Shown here: positions 1 to 8,427 of the stretch, in pieces
How positions within the stretch are numbered: position 1 is the first letter of the stretch
How the letters are laid out: each line of letters opens with the position of its first letter
Source of the DNA: Phycisphaerales bacterium
GTDB lineage: Bacteria; Planctomycetota; Phycisphaerae; Phycisphaerales; UBA1924
NCBI GenBank assembly: GCA_020849615.1
Contig: JADLFW010000004.1
Coordinates: forward strand, 186,001-250,000
Reading direction: 5' to 3'
DNA length: 64,000 nucleotides
Program-made: the position numbers and the translations under genes
Notes under the pieces: generated by a model
Seen by the model: the letters and a program-made list of their open reading frames with translations, nothing else
What the model was told of the DNA's origin: nothing
Databases searched by the model: none

Positions 1-866
1 TGACGCGGCTGGAGCTGATCCGCTGGGCCTACCGGGCCGGCATCCCGGTGTTCCTGGCGAGCGATTCCAACTCGCGCTGCGACCGGGCCACCGGGGCCAA
101 GCGGGCCGTGAAGAACTCCCTGATCCGATGGATCATCCGCCGGTGCGCCGGGCTCCTGCCCCACGGCTCCCTGGGCGCGGAGTACTTCACCAGCCGCGGC
201 GCGGACCGCTCCAAGATCTTCTATTTCCCCTCCGAGCCCGACTACGACCTGATCCTCAACCTCCCCCAGTCGGCGATCGACAAGGCGATGGCCGACCTGC
301 GCCTGGACCCCTCCCGCCGGCGGGTGGTCCTGTGCGGGCGGCTGATCGGCCTGAAGCGCATCGACCTGGCGATCGATGCCTTCGCGGCGATCGCCGCGGA
401 GCGGCCGGAGTGGGACCTGGTGTTCATCGGGGACGGGCCGCTGAAGGCGGAACTGCAGGCGCGGGTGCCCGAGCACCTGAAGTCCCGGGTGATCTGGGCC
501 GGGTTCATCGGCGACCAGTCGGTGATCAGCGCTGTCTACCGCCGGTCGGATGTGGCGCTGCTCGTCAGCGATTACGACGCGTGGGGGCTGGTGGTCAACG
601 AAGCGATGACCGCGGGCATGGCGGTCATCACCAGCGATGTCGTCGGGGCTTCGGCGGAGCTGGTCAAAGAAGGCATCAACGGCCGGGTGGTGCCGCGGGG
701 GGATGTGAAGGCCCTGACCGCGGCCATACGGGAGGTGACCGACCCGGCGAACATCGACCGCTACAAGGCCGCCTCCCCCCCCATCATCGCCGAATGGAGG
801 CGGGTCGGCGATCCGGTGAAGGGCCTTCAACGGGCGCTCGCCTCGGCGGGGGTTCTCCCCGGCTAG
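1..866 (+). CDS. Glycosyltransferase family 4 (group 1), 5' truncated by window edge
   Basis: The reading frame is open from base 3, so the start lies before the window. What remains (about 287 codons) is mainly the C-terminal nucleotide-sugar-binding Rossmann domain of a GT-B retaining glycosyltransferase. Visible signs are a VVLCGRLIGLKRID segment, a VFIGDGPLKAEL segment, and the donor-site E-x7-E region around NEAMTAGMAVITSDVVGA followed by AELV and NGRVV. Members transfer sugars from activated nucleotides to surface glycans. The next gene on this strand is an O-antigen-ligase-like membrane protein, so both probably serve polysaccharide synthesis. The substrate cannot be read from sequence. 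Confidence 0.88.
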   Translation, partial: TRLELIRWAYRAGIPVFLASDSNSRCDRATGAKRAVKNSLIRWIIRRCAGLLPHGSLGAEYFTSRGADRSKIFYFPSEPDYDLILNLPQSAIDKAMADLRLDPSRRRVVLCGRLIGLKRIDLAIDAFAAIAAERPEWDLVFIGDGPLKAELQARVPEHLKSRVIWAGFIGDQSVISAVYRRSDVALLVSDYDAWGLVVNEAMTAGMAVITSDVVGASAELVKEGINGRVVPRGDVKALTAAIREVTDPANIDRYKAASPPIIAEWRRVGDPVKGLQRALASAGVLPG

Positions 867-1082
867 GCGCAGAAGCTGCGCGTCGCCCGGGGCCGCGATC
901 GGCCCGTGACGGGCGGGCCGGGGCCCCGAGCAGCGCCCCTACAGTCCGGCCTTCAGCCCGAAGGCCCGCGAACCGACAACACTCCGGCCCCGTACCCTCG
1001 GCTGGCGATCGACGCACCCCTTATCCCCCCTGAAAAGGCCCCCATCAGGCGGCCGCTCGGCTAGCCCGCCTCGAACCTCCCT

Positions 1083-2420
1083 GTGGAACTCAGCGCGGTC
1101 CAACTTCTGATGGTCATCGCCGCGGCGGTGATCTCCCACGGCCTGCTGGCGGCCACCGCGCGCAAACTGAACCCGCTGATGGTGGTCGTGGCGGCGTTCT
1201 TCGTCTTCGCGCCGCTGTCGGCGGCCATCAAGATCCCCGGCTTCGAGGCGTTCAAGTACGCCCGCCTGTACTGCAGCATCCTGATCGTGGTGATCGGCGT
1301 TTTCCTGATGCGGGCGGGCAAGCCCCGGCCCGCCGGGCTGGTGTTCCTGCTGTGGGCGATCTACTACATGGCGGCGGCGGTGTACGGGCCCGCGCCGGTC
1401 CCCGGGCTGAAGCTCAAGGGGCTGTACGTGCTGGTGGTGGTGTCGGGGCTGGTGGCGGCGTACGGGGTGCGGAGCATGGCGGACCTGCGGGTGGGTCTGC
1501 GGATGATCCTGCTCGGGTCGGGCCTGTTCTCGCTGATCCTGCTGAAGGAGATCGTGACCAATCCCGGGGCGGCGAGCGCCGGGCGGCTCATGGCGTTCGG
1601 GCTGAACCCCAGCCGCATCGGCCAGGAGTGCGCGCCGATGATCATCTGCGCCTCGGCGGTCGCGTTCTACGACCGCTCGAAGCCGTGGCGCCTGCTGGCC
1701 TACGGGATCGCCGCGATCCAGGCCCTGGCGATCATCTCATCGGGTTCGCGCGGCGGCGCGTTCATGGCGGCGATCGGCATCTTCGCCTGCGCCCTGCCGC
1801 TGATCCGCCGCCCGGTCCTGCTGGCGTTCACCGTCGCGGTGATCTACTTCGCGGGGGGGTTCATCCTCGATGCGGTCTCGCCGCGGGCCTCGGAGCGGCT
1901 GGGCGACCTGTCCTTCGAAACGCGCCGCGTCGAGTGGGCCAAGGGCTGGGATTACTTCTTCGAATCGCCGTTCATCGGGCAGGGCTGGGTGTCGGATGAG
2001 GGCGGCCGCGAGGGCGGCAGCACCCAGAACATGCACAGCGTGTACATGCAGGTGCTGGCCGAGACGGGCATGGTGGGCGCGGTGGTCTTCGGTGTCATGC
2101 TGGCCTTCGTGCTGTGGCGGGCCTTCATGCTGTACATCTACGCCCGCACCCACCACGCCGACACCCGGTACGTCTATTTCACGGTCGGGCTGATGGGCGC
2201 GCTGCTGGCGCACTGCATGGCCGAATCGTCAACGATCATGGGGTCGAACATCAACGGCCTCATGCTGCCCTTCACGATCGGGCTGGTGGACCGCCTGCGC
2301 GAGCTGATGGCGCAGGAAGCCCCGGTCGAGGTCCCGCGCAAATCCACGGCGCTGGACTACGACTACTCCGAGGAGTTCGGGTACGGCGGGGGCGACCAGA
2401 CCCTGGCGCCGACGGGCTGA
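1083..2420 (+). CDS. O-antigen ligase / Wzy-type polymerase family membrane protein
   Basis: A 445-residue polytopic inner-membrane protein with about ten hydrophobic helices. It carries the family's periplasmic-loop signature: SSGSRGG, then a stretch ending GQGW, and then HSVYMQVLAETG followed by a last membrane segment. Such proteins join or polymerise lipid-linked glycans in the periplasm. The frame is closed by an in-frame stop at 1062, so the GTG at 1083 is the first good start; there is no Shine-Dalgarno sequence before it. The C-terminal 30 residues are acidic and Gly/Tyr-rich, probably cytoplasmic. It lies 216 bases after a glycosyltransferase on the same strand. Whether it is a ligase or a polymerase cannot be decided. 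Confidence 0.85.
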   Translation: MELSAVQLLMVIAAAVISHGLLAATARKLNPLMVVVAAFFVFAPLSAAIKIPGFEAFKYARLYCSILIVVIGVFLMRAGKPRPAGLVFLLWAIYYMAAAVYGPAPVPGLKLKGLYVLVVVSGLVAAYGVRSMADLRVGLRMILLGSGLFSLILLKEIVTNPGAASAGRLMAFGLNPSRIGQECAPMIICASAVAFYDRSKPWRLLAYGIAAIQALAIISSGSRGGAFMAAIGIFACALPLIRRPVLLAFTVAVIYFAGGFILDAVSPRASERLGDLSFETRRVEWAKGWDYFFESPFIGQGWVSDEGGREGGSTQNMHSVYMQVLAETGMVGAVVFGVMLAFVLWRAFMLYIYARTHHADTRYVYFTVGLMGALLAHCMAESSTIMGSNINGLMLPFTIGLVDRLRELMAQEAPVEVPRKSTALDYDYSEEFGYGGGDQTLAPTG

Positions 2421-2445
2421 GCGGCGCTCCGCGACAAGACACGCC

Positions 2446-3558
2446 TTACTTCGCCGCCGGCAGCGCGATATCCGCGAGCACGGCCCGGTGGTCTGATCCG
2501 GCGCCGGAGAGGGTGTCCCAAGAGGCGACCTTCAACCCCGGGCTGATCCAGACATCGTCGAGCAGGATCGAGGCGGGCCAGGCCCGGCCGCTGGGGAAGG
2601 TGCCCTCGGCCCTCCAGAGCGGCTTGCAGCGGCGCAGGTCTGTCAGCCGGGCCAGCAGCCCGCTGCGATAGCTGCTGGGCGAGCCGTTGAGATCGGTGGA
2701 GAACATGACCTCGAGCCCCTCGGCCCGCATCCGGTTGATGACGGCCGCGGCGTCGCGGATGAGCTGGTTGCCGGTCTCCCAGCGGAGCCGGTTGCGGGGC
2801 GAGGGGGGGTGGAGCAGGATGAGGCCGAACGGGCCGAGGGGGTGATCGACGACGATGGCGAGGAAGGGGGGCTCGCCGGCTTCGTCGTGGCCGTTGGGGT
2901 ATTCGCGTGTCGGCCAGCGGCTGAGGATGTACTGGAAGCTGGCGTACTCCTTGGGGGAGAGGCGGGTCAGGTGCGGGTTGGTGGGGTCGAAGCGGCGGCG
3001 CTGGTAGACCTGGACGCTGATGTCGTAGGGGGGTTCGACGAGGCAGATGAGGTCGGCATCGCACTCTTCGATGAAGCGGGCCGCATCGCCGGCCCGGGTG
3101 TTGTGGGGGTTGATGTTGAACTGCAGGATGCGGACGGCGCTCGCCCGGGTGATGGCGGGGTCGCCGGGCCCGGCCCACGCGGCGCGGGGGGCGGCGAGGA
3201 TGATGACCTGCGACAGGCCCGCGATGGCGGCGACGGCGAGGAGTTTCCAGCGGCGGAAGAGGACGAGCCAGGCGATAAGGGCGGCGGTGAGGAACAGGGC
3301 CTGGGCGGTGAAGTTGGCGATGAGGTCGATGGGCCAGGCCAGCGAGGAGAGCCAGGGGGTGGTGGCGACGGCGATGACGAACACGAGGGCGAGGGATTCG
3401 AGGGCGAGGCGGAGGAAGTGGAGCGTGCGGCGGACGGGCCCGCGCCGGGGAGGGAGGGGGGTGAGCAGGGGTTGGTCGGGGAGGGAAGACAAAGGGCGGC
3501 AACAGACTAGCCGAGGAACGGGCCGACGTGTCCAGGCGCCGAGGAGTGAAGAAGTCAA
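2446..3558 (-). CDS. Membrane-anchored endonuclease/exonuclease/phosphatase (EEP) family protein
   Basis: A 370-residue protein. Residues about 45-125 hold three hydrophobic helices. The rest is an EEP domain: RILQFNIN (metal-site Asn), CDADLICLVEPP (Glu), a central LIIL-type strand, FSTDLNGSP (Asp/Asn pair) and a terminal GAGSDHRAVLADI (catalytic Asp-His). This layout is typical of membrane-tethered EEP proteins of unknown substrate; nuclease, sphingomyelinase and lipid phosphatase activities all occur in the fold. The start is probably TTG at 3558, because it overlaps the TGA of the upstream gene in a TTGA arrangement and no ATG or GTG precedes the first helix. It converges with the O-antigen-ligase-like gene. 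Confidence 0.8.
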   Translation of the reverse strand: MTSSLLGAWTRRPVPRLVCCRPLSSLPDQPLLTPLPPRRGPVRRTLHFLRLALESLALVFVIAVATTPWLSSLAWPIDLIANFTAQALFLTAALIAWLVLFRRWKLLAVAAIAGLSQVIILAAPRAAWAGPGDPAITRASAVRILQFNINPHNTRAGDAARFIEECDADLICLVEPPYDISVQVYQRRRFDPTNPHLTRLSPKEYASFQYILSRWPTREYPNGHDEAGEPPFLAIVVDHPLGPFGLILLHPPSPRNRLRWETGNQLIRDAAAVINRMRAEGLEVMFSTDLNGSPSSYRSGLLARLTDLRRCKPLWRAEGTFPSGRAWPASILLDDVWISPGLKVASWDTLSGAGSDHRAVLADIALPAAK

Positions 3559-4166
3559 TCCTCGCCCGGGGCGCGGGCGACACGCCTGCGGATGTGCTCA
3601 TTGAACTCGGCGTGCATGCGGGCATCTCGGCGTTGCCGACGTCGGCGGGCCGCGATACTCCACCACACCGCCAGGCCCCCCAACAGCGGCGGCGCGAAGA
3701 TGCTTCCAAAGAACGACCAGATGAAGAGGTCGAACCACCAAGGGGAAGGGCGATGGAGGCGGGGCTCGCCGCGCAGCCCGGCGGCGGAAAGATCGGCGAG
3801 CCAGGCTTCGCGGGTGTCGAACCGATTCCATTCGCCGGTGCGCGTGTTGAGCCGGAACCAGGGGCCGGGCGGAGTGCCGGAGGGAAACGTAGTGGATGGT
3901 GGTGCGACTCGCTGGTACGCGATGCGGCCGAAGACGAGGTCACCCTGGACGCCCACCTCGTCCACGGACTCATGCCTGCTCATGTCGGTCAGTGTGTTTC
4001 CGCTGCGAGGGTCGGCGATGTAGACCATGCCGCTCCACGGTGAGCTCATGCGGTACCCATTGGGGAGATCTGTATCCCAGTCGCGGAGACCACAGCCGCC
4101 CCAGACAATGAAGAGCAGCGCGAGGATGAAGAGCGGAGAGATAGAGCGGGCCGGGTCGCGGGGCAT
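3555..4166 (-). CDS. Hypothetical membrane protein with two membrane segments
   Basis: A 203-residue protein with no family I recognise. It starts with a short basic stretch and a signal-anchor-like helix (ISPLFILALLFIVWGGCGL; the Cys could be a lipobox but lacks a clear consensus). A soluble part of about 110 residues follows, with WFRLNTRTGEWNRFDT resembling a small beta-rich domain. A second hydrophobic stretch near residue 150 is followed by a very basic RRRRQRR tail. ATG at 4166 is preferred over upstream starts because it places the hydrophobic helix near the N-terminus. Its stop overlaps the TTG start of the EEP-family gene, so the two are probably co-translated. Confidence 0.6.
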   Translation of the reverse strand: MPRDPARSISPLFILALLFIVWGGCGLRDWDTDLPNGYRMSSPWSGMVYIADPRSGNTLTDMSRHESVDEVGVQGDLVFGRIAYQRVAPPSTTFPSGTPPGPWFRLNTRTGEWNRFDTREAWLADLSAAGLRGEPRLHRPSPWWFDLFIWSFFGSIFAPPLLGGLAVWWSIAARRRRQRRDARMHAEFNEHIRRRVARAPGED

Positions 4167-4285
4167 TAGGAGACTACGGGAGGGATGGAACGAGGGTTCG
4201 GAGAGTTCCAAGCGGCTCCCGCACGGTCGCGAAGGTGCCGTTCTCGTGTTGGCCCGTCCGATCATGCTCGCCGTCCGGTCAGAGA

Positions 4286-4316
4286 AGAGAGCCCTCGCTC
4301 ACGCTCGGGCTGCTTG
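4286..4316. repeat. 31-bp dispersed GC-rich palindromic repeat, copy 1
   Basis: This 31-bp sequence is identical, base for base, to 15027-15057. Its core AGCCC...GGGCT can fold into a hairpin with an inner CGC/GCG part. It lies directly downstream of spoVR (minus strand), where it could act as a transcription end or RNA-stability element. Confidence 0.8.
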
Positions 4317-4327
4317 TCTCGGCGGGG

Positions 4328-5884
4328 TTACTCGACCACGTGCGCGGGCGGCGGGGTTTCGTCGGTGATGCGTTCCTTCTTCACCTTGCCGTCGGCATCC
4401 TCGGCGGTGAGGATGTGCATCTCCTCGTTGATGCGCATCTGGAGGTGCACGGGCCGAGCCCAGAGGCGGCGGAGCGAGCGGAGGACCTCCACGGCTTTGG
4501 CGGCTTCGACTTCGAGGCCGATGAAGCGGTGGGCGAGGAAGAGCTCGCCGCGGTTGAGGTAGTTGGCATCGACGACGTAGACGAAGGGCTGGCCCATGTT
4601 GGTGAGGTGGTGGAGCAGGGTCTGCTTCACGCGGCCGAAGTCCCGGGAGACGATCTTGAGCTGGCCCGTCTGCGGGTCGCGGCGGTGCTGGTACATCTGG
4701 TGGCGTTCGACGAACTCGGGGGTGAGGAACTCGTCGATGAAGTTGACATCGTTGTAGATGCGGCGGACCTCGAAGATCTTGGCCCGGCCCTGCTTGGACT
4801 GGTCATCGAAGGCTTCCTGGGCGCCGATGGCGCCCATGCTTTCCCAGCGGGCGCCGTGCTGGCCGCGGTCCCAGCGGCGTTCGATGTCCTTGAACATCTC
4901 GACGCCGATCTTGTAGGGGTTGAAGCCGCCGGGGGGCATGTGGACGACGCCGGAGTGCTGCTCGGCGTAGTCGACGATCTCCTTGGCTTCGAGGAAGTGC
5001 TGGGTCATGAGCTTGGAGTGCCAGTAGGTGGCCCAGCCTTCGTTCATGACCTTGGTCATGGCCTGGGGGGCGTAGTAGTAGGCTTCATCGCGGATGATGC
5101 CGAGGATGTCCTGCTGCCATTCCTCGAGCGGCGCGTGGCGGAGGAGGAAGAGCAGGCAATCGCGGGTGGGCTGGGCGGGGAACCTGGAGCGGGCGGCCCG
5201 GCGCTGCTCCTCGTGCTCCTGGCGCTGGCGGTCCATCTCGCGCTGGGGGTTGATGAAGGGGTCCATGTAGTCCTTGGCGGGGAGCTTCTCGGGCTCGAAG
5301 GCGCCGGGCTGGGCTTCCTCGCCCAGGCCGCGCCCGGGGTATCCGACGCGTCCCTCGCGCTGGACGAACATGGAGTGGGGGTCGATGAGGTGCTCGATGG
5401 TGAGGCAGGTGTCGATGAACTGCTCGACGACCTCCTGGCCCTGGCGCTCGATGTGGCGGCGCACGCGGGTGGCGTGGTTGGCCATCTCGTCGATCATCTT
5501 GCGGTTGGTCTTGCCAAACCAGAGGTTGTGCTTGAAGAAGTCGGCGTGGCCGTAGACGTGGGCCATGACGAGCTTCTGGTCGGTGACGGCGTTGGATTCC
5601 TGCAGATAGGCGTAGCAGGGGTCGTTGTTGATGACCATCTCGTAGATGCGGCCCAGCCCGTAGGCATCGCGCTTGGAGAGCTTCTCGTACTCCATGCCCC
5701 ATCGCCAATGCGGGTAGCGGATGGGAAAGCCGCCGTAGGCGGCGATCTGGTTCATGGTCTCGAAGTCGAGGACCTCGAAGACGACTTCGTAGAAATCGAG
5801 CCCGTACTCGATGGCCTTGGCCTTGATGGCCCGCATGTGGGCCGCGAGTTCGGGGGGGAGGTCGGTGGAGGCGCGCCTTGCCAT
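4328..5884 (-). CDS. spoVR: SpoVR family protein
   Basis: A 518-residue protein of the SpoVR/YcgB family, full length for the family (about 500). Recognisable blocks include the N-terminal GLDFYEVVFEVLDFETMNQI, FPIRYPHWRWGMEYE, NNDPCYAYL, HVYGHADFFKHN, then EAYYYAPQAMTKVMNEGWATYWHS and HSGVVHMPPGGFNPYKIG. In Bacillus SpoVR is linked to spore cortex formation; in non-sporulating bacteria the gene usually lies with yeaH and the kinase prkA, but neither is visible here. The biochemical role is unknown. The start at 5884 is the ATG giving MARRAS, just before the conserved region; the frame is open further upstream but that part is low-complexity. Confidence 0.9.
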   Translation of the reverse strand: MARRASTDLPPELAAHMRAIKAKAIEYGLDFYEVVFEVLDFETMNQIAAYGGFPIRYPHWRWGMEYEKLSKRDAYGLGRIYEMVINNDPCYAYLQESNAVTDQKLVMAHVYGHADFFKHNLWFGKTNRKMIDEMANHATRVRRHIERQGQEVVEQFIDTCLTIEHLIDPHSMFVQREGRVGYPGRGLGEEAQPGAFEPEKLPAKDYMDPFINPQREMDRQRQEHEEQRRAARSRFPAQPTRDCLLFLLRHAPLEEWQQDILGIIRDEAYYYAPQAMTKVMNEGWATYWHSKLMTQHFLEAKEIVDYAEQHSGVVHMPPGGFNPYKIGVEMFKDIERRWDRGQHGARWESMGAIGAQEAFDDQSKQGRAKIFEVRRIYNDVNFIDEFLTPEFVERHQMYQHRRDPQTGQLKIVSRDFGRVKQTLLHHLTNMGQPFVYVVDANYLNRGELFLAHRFIGLEVEAAKAVEVLRSLRRLWARPVHLQMRINEEMHILTAEDADGKVKKERITDETPPPAHVVE

Positions 5885-5961
5885 TGCCTGATTATCGGCT
5901 GTCGGGGGGGCGGGCCCCACGGGCCGCTGACCCCAAAATGCGTGGAGGCCGGGACGGGCCC

Positions 5962-6510
5962 TCAGAACGCCAGAAGCGCGATCAGCAACGACACCATGAG
6001 CAGCCCGGCCAGGCCAATGCCGCGGATAAGGCGGGGGGGCTGGTCGAGGAGGAACGGTCGGGCCAGCCGCCACGCCGCCAGAGCCGCCAGCGCGACGCAG
6101 GCGGGCCGGGCCGCCAGAACAAGGCCTTGAAGTCCCGGAGTGCGCAGCGGGCCGATGCGGTTGGCGGCCAGGCCCGCGCTGATGAGGAGGGCGATGCCGG
6201 CCGCGGCGATGTAGGCCCGCCACCACGTGATCCAGACCGGGCGGGTGTATTCAGTGGGTCGTTGACGGCTGCCGCACTCCGGGCAGACCGGGAGCGTGAC
6301 GCCGCGGAGGCTGTACCCGCAGCGGCGGCAGCGGGATTCGGCGTCGATCGGCCCATTGCGGGGCGGGTCCGGCATGGGGATGACGACACCGCATTCGGGG
6401 CAGAACGGGCCGGCGACGCCGACAAGGGAATAGCCGCAAGCGGGGCAGCTTGTTTCGGCGCCGGCGAGTCGCCGGGCGAGCTGCGGCCCGTGACCGGGCG
6501 TGGCGGGCAT
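5962..6510 (-). CDS. Double zinc-ribbon membrane protein
   Basis: A 182-residue protein with two tandem zinc ribbons near the N-terminus, CPACGYSLVG...CPECG and CRRCGYSLRG...CPECG, both of the form C-x2-C-x-Y-x-L-x-G with a second CPEC pair. Three to four hydrophobic helices follow. The ribbons presumably bind structural zinc on the cytoplasmic side; no enzymatic motif is visible. The same ribbon type recurs at the C-terminus of the protein at 15040-15789. ATG at 6510 is chosen over an upstream GTG at 6534 because that GTG lies against a terminator hairpin. The family seems widespread in planctomycetes, from memory, without known function. Confidence 0.75.
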   Translation of the reverse strand: MPATPGHGPQLARRLAGAETSCPACGYSLVGVAGPFCPECGVVIPMPDPPRNGPIDAESRCRRCGYSLRGVTLPVCPECGSRQRPTEYTRPVWITWWRAYIAAAGIALLISAGLAANRIGPLRTPGLQGLVLAARPACVALAALAAWRLARPFLLDQPPRLIRGIGLAGLLMVSLLIALLAF

Positions 6511-6535
6511 GAGGGGAAGATACCCGTGGGACACG

Positions 6536-6566
6536 AAAAAGGCCCGCCCCGGGTGAGGGACGGGCC
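6536..6566 (-). terminator. Intrinsic terminator after the PEP-CTERM protein gene
   Basis: Read on the minus strand, a GC-rich stem of 10 pairs with one mismatch (arms 6557-6566 and 6541-6550, six-base loop) is followed by five T residues. It lies about 50 bases past the stop of the gene at 6618-8144. Confidence 0.8.
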
Positions 6567-6617
6567 CGGCGAAGAGGCACGAACGGGCTTCGCTCCCGGT
6601 TGGTGGTGCGATCGGGT

Positions 6618-8144
6618 TCAGCGCCGGCGACGGGAGGCCATCAGCCCCGCCAGGCCCGCGAGGGTGAGCACGCCGGGCGCGGGCACGCTGAACGGGTTGC
6701 AGAAGGCCAGCAGCTGGCCGCCCTGGACAAGCTCGGGGTCGGTGAGGCCGTAGTGGGCCTGGACATCGAGCAGGAACCAGCCGGGCCCGAAGAGTGCGGA
6801 GGCGTCGATGATGCCGCTGGACTCCTCATCGGCCGAGAAGGGAGAGGTCGGGCTGACGCCGAGGTCGCCGAAGCGGGAGACATCGTGGCTGGCCAGGAGC
6901 GTGAGGGTGTCGCTGGCGATGTTGTAGTTCCAGATCTTGGCGGAGTGGGCCTGGTTGCCGGGGTCCTCCTGGATCAGGACGTTGCCGTAGCCATCGACAG
7001 TCATGTTGTCCATCATCTGGATGGCCTCGGTGCCGTCGAGGAGCATGTCGAGCTCGCCGCCGAGCTCGGGGTTGTCAACGTCGGTGAAGGTCATGCTCCA
7101 GAGGCGGGAGCGGCCGATCTGGGAGCCTTCGCCCGTCTTGACGGTGTCGAAGCGGTCGGTGGTGACGAAGAGGAAGCGGTTGGGGTTGGAGGGGTCCCAG
7201 TGGCCATCCTCGGGGCGGAGGAACTCGGTGACGCCGGCGGCGGAGCTCTCGGACTGGAGCACCGCGCCGGTCTTGAGGGACTGGTCGCCGAGGCTGACCA
7301 TGGTGAAGGGGACGGAGGAGCCGCCGAGACCGCCGGCGCGGTCTTCGACAGCCACGCCGCCGGCCCGGACGCCGTAGACCGAGCCGCCGACCAGGCCCGC
7401 CTTCTCGAAGGAGTTCCCGGCGGCCTGCTTATTGCCGATGTACATGTAAACCTGGCCCGGCGTGGAGTCGTCGGTGCCGATGACGACGGTCTTGTCGCCG
7501 GCGTGGGGACTGGCGACAGAGTTCTCCCAGGAGAAGCGGCCGAGGTGGGGCAGTTCCTGGGTGGAGCCCTTGGCGGGGCCGGTGACGAGGGTGCCCCAGG
7601 CCCGGCCTTCGTTGCCGGACTCTTCGCCGTTCATGAAGATGCGGTCGGTGGTGCCCAGGCCGGAGGCGGGGTTGTAGAAGGCGGTGAGGGCGGGGAGGTC
7701 GGCGGAGCAGAAGCGGTTGAAGGCGGTGGTGCCGGAGAAGAAGGCGCCGGCGGACTTGTCGAACTGGGTGACGGAGGTGATGAGATCGCCGCCGGAGAGC
7801 ACCTGACGGCTGGCCTTGTCGATGCGCCATTCGGAGACGAAGGCGCCCTTGCTGCCGTGGGCGCGGGTGACGCCCGAGGTGTCGCCGAGCTCATGGTTCA
7901 TGAAGACGCTGAGGGTGCCATCGCCGTTGTCGAGGGCACCCAGGCCGTCGGGGATGCCGGCCATGCGGTAGCCGCCGATGGTGTCGCCGACGGTGAGCAG
8001 GGACTGGGTGATGACGCCCGGGGCGATAGGGGTGATGTAAGGGGAGGCGGAGCTGGACGGGCCGGTGAGCTGGGCGGAGGCCCGGCCCGCCATGAGCGCG
8101 ATGACCGCGCACGCCCCGAACAGGGCGGACTTCTGGATACACAT
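6618..8144 (-). CDS. PhoX-like (DUF839) secreted protein with PEP-CTERM tail
   Basis: A 508-residue secreted protein. It has a signal peptide (cleavage near GRASAQ), a long beta-rich domain and a C-terminal VPAPGVLTLAGLAGLMASRRRR: Pro-rich motif, hydrophobic helix and Arg-rich end, the PEP-CTERM layout recognised by an exosortase. The middle resembles the PhoX/DUF839 phosphatase-like propeller family: FMNHELGDTSG, MNGEESGNEGRAWG and EDGHWDP occur where PhoX has metal-binding residues. Phosphatase activity is therefore possible but not shown. AGGAG stands 9-10 bases before the ATG at 8144, and an intrinsic terminator follows, so it is probably monocistronic. Confidence 0.8.
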   Translation of the reverse strand: MCIQKSALFGACAVIALMAGRASAQLTGPSSSASPYITPIAPGVITQSLLTVGDTIGGYRMAGIPDGLGALDNGDGTLSVFMNHELGDTSGVTRAHGSKGAFVSEWRIDKASRQVLSGGDLITSVTQFDKSAGAFFSGTTAFNRFCSADLPALTAFYNPASGLGTTDRIFMNGEESGNEGRAWGTLVTGPAKGSTQELPHLGRFSWENSVASPHAGDKTVVIGTDDSTPGQVYMYIGNKQAAGNSFEKAGLVGGSVYGVRAGGVAVEDRAGGLGGSSVPFTMVSLGDQSLKTGAVLQSESSAAGVTEFLRPEDGHWDPSNPNRFLFVTTDRFDTVKTGEGSQIGRSRLWSMTFTDVDNPELGGELDMLLDGTEAIQMMDNMTVDGYGNVLIQEDPGNQAHSAKIWNYNIASDTLTLLASHDVSRFGDLGVSPTSPFSADEESSGIIDASALFGPGWFLLDVQAHYGLTDPELVQGGQLLAFCNPFSVPAPGVLTLAGLAGLMASRRRR

Positions 8145-8412
8145 GTTGAAAGACTCCTGTCTCTGGGTGCTCGCCGCGCGCCACCAACACGCTCGGGGAC
8201 GGCGGCCCGGGGTATTGGAGCAATTGCGGATGTGCGTGTGTTTTCGGCCCGGCTAAGGGGGTGCTAAAGGGCGCGGGGCGGGCCGGAGCCGTGGCTGGCC
8301 GCGGCCCGGACCGCGGCGGCGAGGGGGTGCGGGTTCGGCGGCGGGGAGGACATTCGCGTGGATCTTGAGCATGCCCCGTGGAATCCACGTCGGCCCGGGC
8401 GGGGCCTGCGCG

Positions 8413-8418
8413 TACAAT
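8413..8418 (+). promoter_or_regulatory. -10-like box before folC
   Basis: TACAAT stands nine bases before the ATG of folC. No clear -35 is visible. If used, the transcript would be leaderless or nearly so. Confidence 0.4.
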
Positions 8419-8427
8419 CTCTCTGCC

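Noticed and set aside
4235..6130. Open plus-strand frame of 631 codons opposite spoVR
   Set aside because: It is antisense to SpoVR, which has clear conserved blocks; the frame has no recognisable domain.
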